Shown piece after piece: positions 15,433-24,111 of a stretch of DNA of 35,625 bases. Under the pieces are notes generated by a model. It was not told where the DNA came from and searched no databases. It saw only the letters and a program-made list of their open reading frames with translations. The position numbers were made by a program, and so were the translations under genes. Location: assembly GCA_944390975.1 (NCBI GenBank), contig CALXRX010000015.1, forward strand, positions 1-35,625. Reading direction: 5' to 3'. Every line of letters starts with the position of its first letter. Position 1 is the first letter of the stretch. This DNA comes from an uncultured Clostridia bacterium (GTDB lineage Bacteria > Bacillota > Clostridia > TANB77 > CAG-508).

Positions 15433-17190
15433 GTGAGGGATTTATCTAATGAAAATATAATTCATATAAAAACAGATAATGTAGAGTTTATACAATTTAA
15501 AGAATTGTTAAAATATGAAGAATTAACACATGCATATACTTTAAGTGTAAATAATTTTGATGTGGCAGGAAATGCCACAATGGAAGAAAAATATAAACAA
15601 GTAGTTGAAAATTATAAGTTAATATCTAATGAATTAGGAATTGATTATAATAAGATAATAAGACCATATCAAACACATACAGATAATATTGAATGTGTGA
15701 ATAATGAAGTTAAAAATATTAATATTTTTCCAAAAGAATATTGGAATGTAGATGGATTACTTACAAATAAAAAAGATATAATATTATCTTTAGGATATGC
15801 AGACTGTATCCCACTTTTCTTTTATGATCCAATAAAAAAAGTAATAGGAAATATCCATTCTGGATGGAAAGGAACAGTACAAAAAATAGGTCAGAAAGCA
15901 GTATATAAGATGATAGAAATTTATGGATGTAAAGCAAGTGATATTATTTGTTGTATTGGGCCAAGTATTAGAAAATGTCATTTTGAAGTAAAAAAAGATG
16001 TATATAGTTTATTTTATAACACTTTTTTATATACTAACAAAATAAATGATATAATAGATACAAATAAAAATAATAATGAAAAATATTATATAGATACTGT
16101 TTTAATTAATAAAATAATACTAGAAGAAGCGGGACTAAAAAAAGAAAATATAATAGACAGTAATATATGTACAGCATGCAACTCTAGTGTAATGCATTCA
16201 TATAGAATTGCAGGAGATTTAGCAGGAAGGAATACAGCTATTATTGCACTAAAAAATGAAAAAGGAGAAAATATGATACCAGATAAATTAAAAAAAGGAG
16301 ATTTAATAGGAGTTATATCACCATCTTCACCATTAGTAGAAAGCAAATTAGAAGATATAAATAAATCTAAAGAGTTAATGGAAAACTATGGTTTTAAAGT
16401 AAAATTTTCTAAAAATGCTTTTTCAAATACATTAGGATATAGTGCAAGTATAAAAGAAAAAGTAGATGATATACACCAAATGTTTTTAGATAAAGAAGTA
16501 AAAGCCATATTTTCTTCAACTGGGGGAAATAATTGTAGTTCTCTATTTGAATATTTAGACTATGATATTATAAAAAACAATCCTAAAATTATATGTGGTT
16601 TTAGTGATTTTACTTCTTTGGCAAATATAATTTATCAAAAAACAGGGTTGGTTACATTTAATGGAGCAACTTTTAAATCTTTAACATCTTGGGAAACAGA
16701 TTATGGATATAAAGAAATAATAAAAAGATTTTGCAAAGACGACTTATCATTAGGGCAAGAAGATGATGAATATAAAACTATTAAAGAAGGAGAAGCAAAA
16801 GGAATTTTAATAGGAGGTAATTTAAATTTATTATCTAACCTTATATGTGGAAAATACAAAGTAGATTGTAAAAATAAAATACTATTTATAGAAGATACAG
16901 GATTTGAAGCCGAGCCAGAAGCATTATCAAGATACTTATACTTTATGAAGCAAAATGGAGTATTTAATATAATATCAGGTTTATGGATAGGTAATTATGA
17001 ACATCAAAGTGGAGTAACATTAGAGCAAGTTGTTGTGGATGTTTTAGAAGACGAATATAACTTTCCAATTATTAAATCGAATAACTTTGGACATACAGAT
17101 AGAAAAACAGTTATTCCAATAGGAATAAAAGCAGAAATTAATACAAAAGAAAAATGTAAAATAAGGTTATTAGAAAAATGTGTAAAATGA
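15433..17190 (+). CDS. Fusion of PgeF/YfiH polyphenol oxidase-like protein with S66 LD-carboxypeptidase
   Basis: A 585-residue two-domain protein. Residues 1 to about 277 are a multicopper-oxidase-like YfiH/PgeF/LACC1 protein with the zinc-site motifs YADCIPLFF, GNIHSGWKGT and IGPSIRKCHFEV. This family has purine-nucleoside and cell-wall-related activities. Residues 281-585 are an S66 LD-carboxypeptidase (LdcA/MccF type) with GDLIGVISPSSP, STGGNNCSSLFEYLDYD, nucleophile S391 in GFSDFT, an acidic IEDTGFE segment and a late histidine in FGHTDRKT; it would trim the D-Ala of muropeptide tetrapeptides. An ATG at 16273 preceded by AAAGGAG sits exactly at the domain border, so the second half may also be made alone. 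The GTG start follows the addB stop by one base. Confidence 0.9.
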   Translation: MRDLSNENIIHIKTDNVEFIQFKELLKYEELTHAYTLSVNNFDVAGNATMEEKYKQVVENYKLISNELGIDYNKIIRPYQTHTDNIECVNNEVKNINIFPKEYWNVDGLLTNKKDIILSLGYADCIPLFFYDPIKKVIGNIHSGWKGTVQKIGQKAVYKMIEIYGCKASDIICCIGPSIRKCHFEVKKDVYSLFYNTFLYTNKINDIIDTNKNNNEKYYIDTVLINKIILEEAGLKKENIIDSNICTACNSSVMHSYRIAGDLAGRNTAIIALKNEKGENMIPDKLKKGDLIGVISPSSPLVESKLEDINKSKELMENYGFKVKFSKNAFSNTLGYSASIKEKVDDIHQMFLDKEVKAIFSSTGGNNCSSLFEYLDYDIIKNNPKIICGFSDFTSLANIIYQKTGLVTFNGATFKSLTSWETDYGYKEIIKRFCKDDLSLGQEDDEYKTIKEGEAKGILIGGNLNLLSNLICGKYKVDCKNKILFIEDTGFEAEPEALSRYLYFMKQNGVFNIISGLWIGNYEHQSGVTLEQVVVDVLEDEYNFPIIKSNNFGHTDRKTVIPIGIKAEINTKEKCKIRLLEKCVK

Positions 17191-17209
17191 AATATTAAAG
17201 GAGCAAAAA

Positions 17210-17764
17210 ATGTATGATAAATGGGAAGAATTAGAAAATAGTATAATAAACTGCAATAAATGTAAACTATGTAATAAAAGAAAAAATATTGTTTTTGGAA
17301 CAGGAAAAAAAGATGCTGATTTAATGTTTATTGGAGAAGGCCCAGGAGCAGATGAAGATATTCAGGGAATTCCATTTGTAGGAAAAGCAGGAAAGCTTAT
17401 GAACATGGCATTTGATGGACTTGGAATAAACAGAGATGAAGTATATATTGCAAATATTGTAAAATGTAGACCACCAGGAAACAGAAATCCAGAAGAAGAT
17501 GAGGCAGAGGCATGTTTAAATTATTTAAGAAATCAAGTAATGTTAGTAAAACCAAAAATAATAGTTTTATTAGGCAGTGTAGCATTAAAAAATATTTTAG
17601 GAAAAGAGTATGGTATTACTGGAGCCAGAGGAAATTGGATTGAAAAAAAGGGGATTTTATATATGCCAACATGGCATCCAGCAGCATTGCTTAGAGATGA
17701 AAATAAAAAAATAGAGTTCTGGAAGGATTTAAAACTAGTAAAAGAAAAAATGCAAACGATGTAG
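17210..17764 (+). CDS. Uracil-DNA glycosylase, family 4 (4Fe-4S)
   Basis: A 184-residue family 4 uracil-DNA glycosylase that removes uracil from DNA. The first iron-sulfur cysteines are in NCNKCKLC and the later pair in VKCRPPGNRNPEEDEAEAC. Motif A is GEGPGADED, and the C-terminal HPAALLRD holds the active-site histidine loop. Length fits the family. The RBS AAAGGAG precedes the ATG, 19 bases after the fusion gene. With OGG and AddB nearby, the stretch is rich in DNA-repair genes, but no functional coupling is shown. Confidence 0.93.
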   Translation: MYDKWEELENSIINCNKCKLCNKRKNIVFGTGKKDADLMFIGEGPGADEDIQGIPFVGKAGKLMNMAFDGLGINRDEVYIANIVKCRPPGNRNPEEDEAEACLNYLRNQVMLVKPKIIVLLGSVALKNILGKEYGITGARGNWIEKKGILYMPTWHPAALLRDENKKIEFWKDLKLVKEKMQTM

Positions 17765-17773
17765 AAATATAAA

Positions 17774-17808
17774 ACATAGAACATAGAACATAGAACATAG
17801 AACATAAA
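17774..17808 (+). repeat. Short tandem repeat, ACATAGA x4 plus one degenerate copy
   Basis: Four perfect copies of the 7-mer ACATAGA run from 17774 to 17801, followed by ACATAAA and then A/T-only sequence to about 17850. It lies in the 142-base gap between the uracil glycosylase and DUF5662 genes. A TATAAT at 17876-17881 may be the -10 of the next gene. Confidence 0.9.
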
Positions 17809-17906
17809 ATATAAAATATATAATATATAATATTTAATATTTAATAAAAATCATATTAAAAAATACACAATTTAGTATAATTTAAAATAAAAAAGAAGGA
17901 ATATTT

Positions 17907-18404
17907 ATGAAAACAATTGAAAAGGCATTAAAACATTTTGGTGTAATAACTCATCATAAGTTTGTAGTATTTAAATTATGCATTAAAGCTGGAATTCCAT
18001 TTAGAGGATTAGTACATGATTTATCTAAGTATTCTATAACAGAATTTGTAAATGGAGTAAAGTATTTTAACAAAGGTAAAGGAAGTCCAATAAGTGTAGA
18101 AAAAAGAACAATAGGGTACTCAAAAGCATGGTTGCACCATAAAGGTAGAAATAAGCATCACCCAGAGTATTGGTATGATAATGAGGCCGAAGTCTCAAAG
18201 CCAATTATGCCATTTAAGTATGCATGTGAAATGGTATGTGACCAATTATCAGCTGGAATTGTTTATCAAGGAAAGAAAAATTGGACAAAAGAATATCAGC
18301 TTAGTTATTGGTTAAAACATAAGGATGAAGTACCTGTAAATGAAAAATTAGAAAAATTTGTAACAACTGTATTAACACAAGTTTCTAAGGAGCGGAATAA
18401 ATAA
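17907..18404 (+). CDS. DUF5662 family protein
   Basis: A 165-residue protein of the DUF5662 type found widely in Firmicutes and often mislabelled catalase. It is rich in conserved histidines: HFGVITHHKF near the start, VHDLSKYS around 38-45, and WLHHKGRNKHHPEYW around 71-85. The last two suggest a metal site similar to HD-type helical proteins, which is inference only. It ends TVLTQVSKERNK. AAGAAGG precedes the ATG. No function is assigned to this family. Confidence 0.82.
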   Translation: MKTIEKALKHFGVITHHKFVVFKLCIKAGIPFRGLVHDLSKYSITEFVNGVKYFNKGKGSPISVEKRTIGYSKAWLHHKGRNKHHPEYWYDNEAEVSKPIMPFKYACEMVCDQLSAGIVYQGKKNWTKEYQLSYWLKHKDEVPVNEKLEKFVTTVLTQVSKERNK

Positions 18405-18484
18405 AGTTATTAATAAAAGAAATTTAAGAAAAATATATGACGAATGTGTGAAGTAATGCTTTGTTGTAATGGTTGGTCAAATAA

Positions 18485-18514
18485 TTGACATGACAAATTA
18501 TTTCATAATAAAAT
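18485..18514 (+). promoter_or_regulatory. Promoter for the GltD-like gene
   Basis: Consensus TTGACA at 18485-18490 and TAAAAT at 18509-18514, spacer 18 bases, about 30 bases before the start codon. Confidence 0.65.
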
Positions 18515-18545
18515 ATAAGAAAAAAAGAAGGGAAACTTATTAATA

Positions 18546-19811
18546 ATGGAACAAAGTATAGAAAAAATAAATGAAAAAGCAAATTATTGTTTAAGTTGTA
18601 AAACAAAAATGTGTATGAAGGGATGCCCGCTTGAAAACAATATAACAGAATTTATAAAATGTGTAAAAGAAAAAAAATATGAAGAAGCATATAAAGTATT
18701 GTGTAAAACTACAGTATTACAACCAATTTGTGGTAGAGTATGTCCACATAAAAGCCAATGTGAAGGGGCATGTGTAAGAGGAATAAAAGGAGAAAGTGTA
18801 CATATAGGTGAGTTAGAAGCTTTTGTAGGAGATATGGCTATAGAAAAAGGATATGAAATAGAAAAGTTTACAAGCTTAAAGAAAAATGAAAAAATAGCTA
18901 TAATTGGTGGAGGACCAGCAGGTATTACAGCAGCAGCAAATTTAGCAAGAAATGGGTATAATGTTACAATATTTGAAAAATACAATAAACTTGGAGGAAT
19001 ATTAAGACATGGAATACCTAAATTTAGGCTAGATGAAAGGGTTTTAGATAAACAAATAGAAAAGATATTAAATTTAGGTATACAAGTAAAATACAATTCT
19101 ATATTAGGAAAAGATATTGCATTAAAAGATTTACAAAATAATTTTGATGCTATATTTTTAGCTTTTGGAGCAAATGTATCTTCTAAAATGAATATAGAAG
19201 GAGAAGAACTAGATGGTGTTTATGGAGGAAATGAATTATTAGAATTTGAAAATCATCCAGATTATACTGGTAAAAATGTAGCTGTTATTGGTGGCGGAAA
19301 TGTAGCAATGGATGCTTCAAGAATAATTAAAAGGTTGGGGGCAAAATCTGTAAAGGTAATTTATAGAAGGTCAGAACAATGGATGCCAGCAGAAAAGAAA
19401 GAAATAGAAGATGCGAAAAAAGAAGGAATTGAATTTTTATTTCAAAATAATATTGTGAAAATTATAGGAAATAAAAATGTAGAGAAAATAGAATGTATAA
19501 AAACTAATTTAGTAAAAAAAGAAGGAGAAGCAAGAGAAGTACCAGTAGATATTGAAGGCAGTAACTATATGATGGACATGGATTATGTTGTTATGGCAGT
19601 TGGCTCTAGAACAGAAAAAGAATTAGTAGAAAGTTTGGGAGTTGAACTAACAAAAAGAGGTAATATACAAATAGATGAAAAATACATGACATCAGAAAAA
19701 GGAGTATTTGCAGGAGGAGATTTAAGCGGTACAAAAGCAACTGTAGCTTGGGCAAGTCGCTCAGGTAGAGAGGCATCAAATAATATTATAGAATACTTAG
19801 AAAAGAAATAA
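18546..19811 (+). CDS. GltD-like NAD(P)-dependent oxidoreductase (glutamate synthase small-subunit family)
   Basis: A 421-residue flavoprotein. The N-terminal domain has two cysteine clusters for 4Fe-4S centres: CLSCKTKMCMKGCPL (16-30) and CGRVCPHKSQCEGACVRG (about 58-75). An FAD-binding Rossmann motif IIGGGPAGITAAANLARNG lies near 119, and an NAD(P) motif VAVIGGGNVAMDASR near 239. The C-terminal GGDLSGTKATVAWASRSGREA closes the FAD domain. The family includes glutamate synthase beta subunits and NfnB-like proteins. No glutamate synthase large subunit lies nearby, so the electron acceptor is unknown. GAAGGG precedes the ATG, and a strong terminator follows. Confidence 0.9.
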   Translation: MEQSIEKINEKANYCLSCKTKMCMKGCPLENNITEFIKCVKEKKYEEAYKVLCKTTVLQPICGRVCPHKSQCEGACVRGIKGESVHIGELEAFVGDMAIEKGYEIEKFTSLKKNEKIAIIGGGPAGITAAANLARNGYNVTIFEKYNKLGGILRHGIPKFRLDERVLDKQIEKILNLGIQVKYNSILGKDIALKDLQNNFDAIFLAFGANVSSKMNIEGEELDGVYGGNELLEFENHPDYTGKNVAVIGGGNVAMDASRIIKRLGAKSVKVIYRRSEQWMPAEKKEIEDAKKEGIEFLFQNNIVKIIGNKNVEKIECIKTNLVKKEGEAREVPVDIEGSNYMMDMDYVVMAVGSRTEKELVESLGVELTKRGNIQIDEKYMTSEKGVFAGGDLSGTKATVAWASRSGREASNNIIEYLEKK

Positions 19812-19860
19812 AAAAGTAAAAGAGATGGTCATTTTAAAACTACCTCTTTTACTTTTTTAT
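19811..19860 (+). terminator. Bidirectional terminator between convergent genes
   Basis: AAAAAGTAAAAGAG (19811-19824) pairs exactly with CTCTTTTACTTTTT (19844-19857), with further inner pairing. The A-run and T-run on the two sides let it work on both strands, serving the GltD-like gene and the convergent minus-strand gene. Confidence 0.88.
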
Positions 19861-19893
19861 TTCTTTATAACTTTATATGTTGTTTATATATTT

Positions 19894-20979
19894 TTAAATA
19901 TCTTGATATAATTCATTATTAGTAAAAATTTTCTTTAGCTTGTTTATAAAAGTAGAAAAAATATTTTGTTTAATTGGAACTAAAGATAATTCCTCATTAT
20001 TTTCAAAAGAATTGCGTATTTCTTCTAATTTAGCCATTTTACTAATGTAGTAATCATTAAAATAAGTATAATCAGCAGTAGATCCAATTAAATCTTTATA
20101 ATTATATAATTTTTTTCTAAAATCTTCAGCTTGTTCTAAAGTTACAATGCATTTAAAAGCATTATCAAAATATTGTGTTAAAATTAAATTCTGTGTGCTA
20201 ATAAATAATTGATTAATTTTACTTCTTAAATTAGAAATTTCTTTTTCTATTTTAGAAATTGTTCTAATAGACATATCACTATTACCTAGTTTTGTTGCTT
20301 CTAAACTTAAAGTGTCTTCTAGGCTCATAAGTTTATCTAAATTATTTTGTACTTTATAAAAAGTTTCTTTTGAAGTTAAAGAAATGAATTTTCTTTTAAA
20401 ACTATTATTGCTATATAAAGTACTATTAAATAAAGCATAATCACCAGTAATATAAGCCATTTGTGTAACTAAATTACATTCTAAAGCATAGTAATATGGG
20501 CTATTAGTAGGAAGTGTTATATCAAAATACTTCACATTATCTATTTTTTCATTAAGTGCTCTTGAACTCATAAGCTGAACAGCAGCTTCGTTTAAAGCCA
20601 TACCTGGTAACTTAGGGTGCGTAAAATCACATAACCCTAGATGTATTAAGTTATTTTTTGTATCTCTTAATTCTTGAAGATAATGAATACATTCATGTGT
20701 AGCATAAGAGTCTATATTAGAAAAATCTATTTCATCGCTAAAGTAAATAGAAGAATTTTTGTAGTAGTATTTTGCACAAGACATACCATGAGGCATTTTG
20801 GCAATATACATATTAAGCCTTGAAAGTCTAATAAATAAGTCATTACAATTTAAATTTTGCTCAGGAAATGCTATAACAAGTTTTGTAGCAACATTTTTGG
20901 CAATACTAATAACACTAAGAGTATCTAGTGGTTTTATTACTTCTATTCCTTCTTTTTTTAATTCTGTTTTTATACTCAT
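19894..20979 (-). CDS. Predicted HExxH metallopeptidase-like protein, unknown family
   Basis: A 361-residue protein of no family that I recognise. Residues 95-99 read HECIH inside YATHECIHYLQE, and 32 residues later ALNEAAVQLM has a Glu at 131. HExxH followed by a distant Glu in NExxx is the zinc-site pattern of gluzincin peptidases, so zinc protease activity is inferred. There is no signal peptide or membrane segment, so the protein is probably cytoplasmic. The C-terminal half (about 200-300) is helical and polar, likely coiled. The ATG follows AAGGAG on the minus strand. It has no operon partner; its neighbours point towards or away from it. Confidence 0.65.
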   Translation of the reverse strand: MSIKTELKKEGIEVIKPLDTLSVISIAKNVATKLVIAFPEQNLNCNDLFIRLSRLNMYIAKMPHGMSCAKYYYKNSSIYFSDEIDFSNIDSYATHECIHYLQELRDTKNNLIHLGLCDFTHPKLPGMALNEAAVQLMSSRALNEKIDNVKYFDITLPTNSPYYYALECNLVTQMAYITGDYALFNSTLYSNNSFKRKFISLTSKETFYKVQNNLDKLMSLEDTLSLEATKLGNSDMSIRTISKIEKEISNLRSKINQLFISTQNLILTQYFDNAFKCIVTLEQAEDFRKKLYNYKDLIGSTADYTYFNDYYISKMAKLEEIRNSFENNEELSLVPIKQNIFSTFINKLKKIFTNNELYQDI

Positions 20980-21088
20980 TTATTTTTTCTCCTTAGTAAA
21001 TTAACAATAATTATTATACATCAAATTTTCGATTTATGTGTTTCGCATATGTTAAACTTTTATTACGATTATGTTACAGAGTAGAATA

Positions 21089-21117
21089 TTGGAAAAAGCA
21101 AACTGATGTGATATAAT
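21089..21117 (+). promoter_or_regulatory. Promoter for the orphan gene at 21169
   Basis: TTGGAA at 21089-21094, a 17-base spacer and a perfect TATAAT at 21112-21117 with TG two bases before it. The rest of 21005-21088 is A/T-rich and contains the minus-strand gene's upstream region. Confidence 0.7.
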
Positions 21118-21168
21118 ATTAGTAGATGCATAAGCATTAGTCCATAATAGAAAAAGGAGAAAGAGGAA

Positions 21169-21516
21169 ATGAGAAACTTTATTTACGAAAACTTGGACAA
21201 CCTTTATTTTTTAACAAATCAGATGCTTGTAAGAGGAAAAAGAAAGACAAAATGTGTCCGGAAAGATGATTCTGAATTTCTAAAGGTTTTAATTGCCTTT
21301 AGCATCATTTATATGGAAGGGGAAAATCAGATAATGGATTATGATACCTTAAAGAAAACGATGATGGAGGTAGATGCTAGCCGGAAAAACCAGATATTTT
21401 TTGAAAAAGTTGAAATGAAAAACATAGACAGAATGTTTTTCGAAGAATATCTGGAATCTAAGGTCAAAGAACCGGCATTTTTGTCTTACTACTATACTTT
21501 CTCCAATGTAGCATAA
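21169..21516 (+). CDS. Hypothetical protein, 115 residues, atypical base composition
   Basis: A small soluble protein that I do not recognise. It starts MRNFIYENLDNLYFLTNQ, has a basic patch RGKRKTKCVRK at about 23-33 and is mostly helical and charged. Codons such as CGG, CCG, GTC, GCC and CTG appear here but are rare in the neighbours, which hints at recent transfer. A strong promoter and AAAGGAG lie upstream and a GC-rich hairpin follows, so it is a self-contained transcription unit between two minus-strand genes. The ribosome-binding site and promoter support that it is a real gene. Confidence 0.65.
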   Translation: MRNFIYENLDNLYFLTNQMLVRGKRKTKCVRKDDSEFLKVLIAFSIIYMEGENQIMDYDTLKKTMMEVDASRKNQIFFEKVEMKNIDRMFFEEYLESKVKEPAFLSYYYTFSNVA

Positions 21517-21528
21517 GACAAATGGACG

Positions 21529-21553
21529 GTGGCGAAGGGGTTCCCTTCGCCAC
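21529..21553 (+). terminator. GC-rich perfect hairpin after the orphan gene
   Basis: GTGGCGAAGGG (21529-21539) pairs exactly with CCCTTCGCCAC (21543-21553) around a 3-base loop. There is no long T-run after it, so termination strength is uncertain. It also lies just past the leuS stop on the other strand. Its GC content contrasts with the region. Confidence 0.6.
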
Positions 21554-21583
21554 TTAATAAATTCATATATTCACATATTCATG

Positions 21584-23977
21584 TTATTTTATAACAATAT
21601 TATATATTTTATTTTTTACATATATTTCTTTTACAATATTTTTTCCTTCTAAATAAGAACTTATCCTTTCATGTACTAGAGTTCTAATTTCTTCCTCTGG
21701 TAAATTATATTCTATATTTATTGTAGCTCTTAGTTTACCATTAACTTGAATTGGCAAATTAAATGTATCTTCAACAATTTTTGACTCATCATATGTTGGC
21801 CAAGTACTGTATGCAATGGATTCTTTATTATTAAATATACGATTCCACAATTCTTCTGTTATATGTGGTGCAACAGGATTTAATAATTGTAAGAAACTAC
21901 TTGCATATTCTTTAGGAAATATAGCAGTTTTGTATACTGTATTTATGAAAATCATCATTTGACTAATAGCTGTATTAAATTCCATATTTTCATAATCATG
22001 TGTAACTTTTTTTACAGTGTAATGAAATACTTTGTCAAGTTCAGTATTTGGTTTATCCTGTATTTTATCGGATTCAGTGTATAATCTCCAAACTCTATCA
22101 ATAAATTTCTTAGATCCTTCTATTCCATTTGGATCCCAAGGTTTTGCAGCATCAATTGGTCCCATAAACATTTCATAAATTCTTAAAGCATCTGCACCAT
22201 ATTGGTTAACCATATCATCAGGATTAATTACATTTCCTTTTGATTTACTCATTTTTTCACCATTAGAGCCAAGTATCATACCTTGATGGCGAAGTTTAGC
22301 AAATGGCTCTTTTACAGGAACTAACCCTTTGTTAAATAAATAATTATTCCAAAATCTTGAATACAATAAATGTCCAACAGCATGTTCAGGTCCACCCATA
22401 TATAAATCTACTGGCATCCAATGTTTTAATAATTCATTGTTTGCAAATTCTTTTTCATTATGAGGATCAATATAACGTAAGAAATACCAACTTGATCCTG
22501 CAGAGCCAGGCATTGTAGATGTTTCTCTTTTTCCATGTTTTCCATCTTTATATACATTTACCCAGGTTGTTGCTTTATCAAGAGGAGAAGCACCAGTTTT
22601 AGAAGGATTATAATCTTCAAGTTCAGGAAGTATAAGAGGCAGTTCTTCATCATCTAAAACTTGCATTCCATCTTCAAAATGTATAATTGGAATAGGCTCA
22701 CCCCAATATCTTTGTCTTGCAAAAATCCATTCTCTTAGTTTATAATTTACTTTCTTTTTACCAATTTTATTTTCTTCTAGCCAAGAATTAATTCTATTAA
22801 TTGCATCTTCTTTATTTAATCCATTTAAAAATTCAGAATTAATATGAATACCATCACCAACAAAAGCTTCTTTTTGTACATCTCCACCATCTAAAACTGG
22901 AATAATTTCAATTCCAAATTTGGTAGCAAATTCATAATCCCTTTGGTCATGAGCAGGAACAGCCATAATTGCTCCAGTTCCATAAGTTGCTAAAACATAG
23001 TCTGAAATCCAAATTGGTATTTTTTTATTATTAACAGGGTTAATTGCATATGAGCCTGTAAATACACCAGTTTTATCTTTATTTAATTCAGTTCTTTCTA
23101 AATCTGACTTTGATGCAGCCATTTTAATATAATTTGTAACTTCATTAGACATATCAGAAGTTGTTATTTTTTCTACTAATTCATGTTCTGGTGCAAGAAC
23201 ACAATAAGTAGCACCAAATAAAGTATCTGGCCTTGTTGTAAATACTGTAAAACTTAAATCATCAAATTTATCTATTTTAAAATTAACTTCAGCACCTACA
23301 GATTTCCCTATCCAATTTCTTTGTATTTCTTTTGTAGATTCTGGCCAGTCAATTTCATCTAAACCATCTAATAAGATTTCTGCATATTTTGGTATATCTA
23401 AAACCCATTGTTTCATATTTTTTCTAATAACAGGATATCCACCACGTTCACTTTTTCCATTAATAACTTCATCATTAGAAAGAACAGTACCTAATTCTTC
23501 ACACCAATTAACTGGCATGTCTATTAGTTTTGCATAACCATCGTTATATAATTGCTTAAAAATCCATTGTGTCCATTTATAAAAGTCTGGATCAGCAGTA
23601 GATACTTCTTTATCCCAATCGAAAGAAAAGCCAAGCATTTTTAATTGCCTTTTAAATGTAGCAATATTATTTAAAGTAAATCCATAAGGATGTTTACCTG
23701 TTTTAATAGCATATTGTTCAGCAGGAAGTCCAAAAGCGTCCCATCCCATAGGATGAAGTACGTTATATCCTTGCATTCTTTTCATTCTACAAACAATATC
23801 TGTAGCAGTATACCCTTCTGGATGTCCAACATGTAAACCTTGTCCAGATGGGTAAGGAAACATGTCTAAAGCGTAAAACTTTGGCTTAGAAAAATCCCAA
23901 ACATCAGTATAAAAAGTTTTATTTTCATCCCAAAAATCTTGCCATTTTTTTTCTATTTCTTTGAAATTGTATGACAT
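21584..23977 (-). CDS. leuS: Leucyl-tRNA synthetase
   Basis: A 797-residue class I synthetase that charges tRNA-Leu. The HIGH-type motif is in [16 protein letters not shown] and the KMSKS motif in [11 protein letters not shown]. The CP1 editing domain includes [13 protein letters not shown]. The anticodon-binding domain and the C-terminal domain ([12 protein letters not shown]) are present. An in-frame ATG at 23983 and a TTG at 23986 sit within 6 bases of AAAGGA; the ATG at 23977 has correct 9-base spacing and gives the usual [13 protein letters not shown] start. No T-box leader was seen upstream, which is unusual for a Firmicutes aminoacyl-tRNA synthetase. Confidence 0.97.
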   Translation of the reverse strand: MSYNFKEIEKKWQDFWDENKTFYTDVWDFSKPKFYALDMFPYPSGQGLHVGHPEGYTATDIVCRMKRMQGYNVLHPMGWDAFGLPAEQYAIKTGKHPYGFTLNNIATFKRQLKMLGFSFDWDKEVSTADPDFYKWTQWIFKQLYNDGYAKLIDMPVNWCEELGTVLSNDEVINGKSERGGYPVIRKNMKQWVLDIPKYAEILLDGLDEIDWPESTKEIQRNWIGKSVGAEVNFKIDKFDDLSFTVFTTRPDTLFGATYCVLAPEHELVEKITTSDMSNEVTNYIKMAASKSDLERTELNKDKTGVFTGSYAINPVNNKKIPIWISDYVLATYGTGAIMAVPAHDQRDYEFATKFGIEIIPVLDGGDVQKEAFVGDGIHINSEFLNGLNKEDAINRINSWLEENKIGKKKVNYKLREWIFARQRYWGEPIPIIHFEDGMQVLDDEELPLILPELEDYNPSKTGASPLDKATTWVNVYKDGKHGKRETSTMPGSAGSSWYFLRYIDPHNEKEFANNELLKHWMPVDLYMGGPEHAVGHLLYSRFWNNYLFNKGLVPVKEPFAKLRHQGMILGSNGEKMSKSKGNVINPDDMVNQYGADALRIYEMFMGPIDAAKPWDPNGIEGSKKFIDRVWRLYTESDKIQDKPNTELDKVFHYTVKKVTHDYENMEFNTAISQMMIFINTVYKTAIFPKEYASSFLQLLNPVAPHITEELWNRIFNNKESIAYSTWPTYDESKIVEDTFNLPIQVNGKLRATINIEYNLPEEEIRTLVHERISSYLEGKNIVKEIYVKNKIYNIVIK

Positions 23978-24111
23978 ATACATCAATCCTTTTTTTAAAA
24001 TTTTATAAGTATGCTAATTATATAACAAAACAGCAGAAAAATAAAGGAGAAATTTAAAAATAGATAAATTTTAGGTTACTTTGACAGTGTAAAATTGACA
24101 AAGTCCATTTT

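Noticed and set aside
17774..17808. A CRISPR array
   Set aside because: The repeats are 7 bases with no spacers, and no cas genes are present.
18584..19096. A 170-codon open frame on the minus strand inside the GltD-like gene
   Set aside because: It is antisense to a clear flavoprotein gene with intact motifs, has no ribosome-binding site and no protein-like domain. It reflects codon bias on the other strand.
23978..24111. A T-box leader before leuS on the minus strand
   Set aside because: I looked for the conserved T-box motif and a leader terminator in the upstream sequence and found neither; the space is also short.
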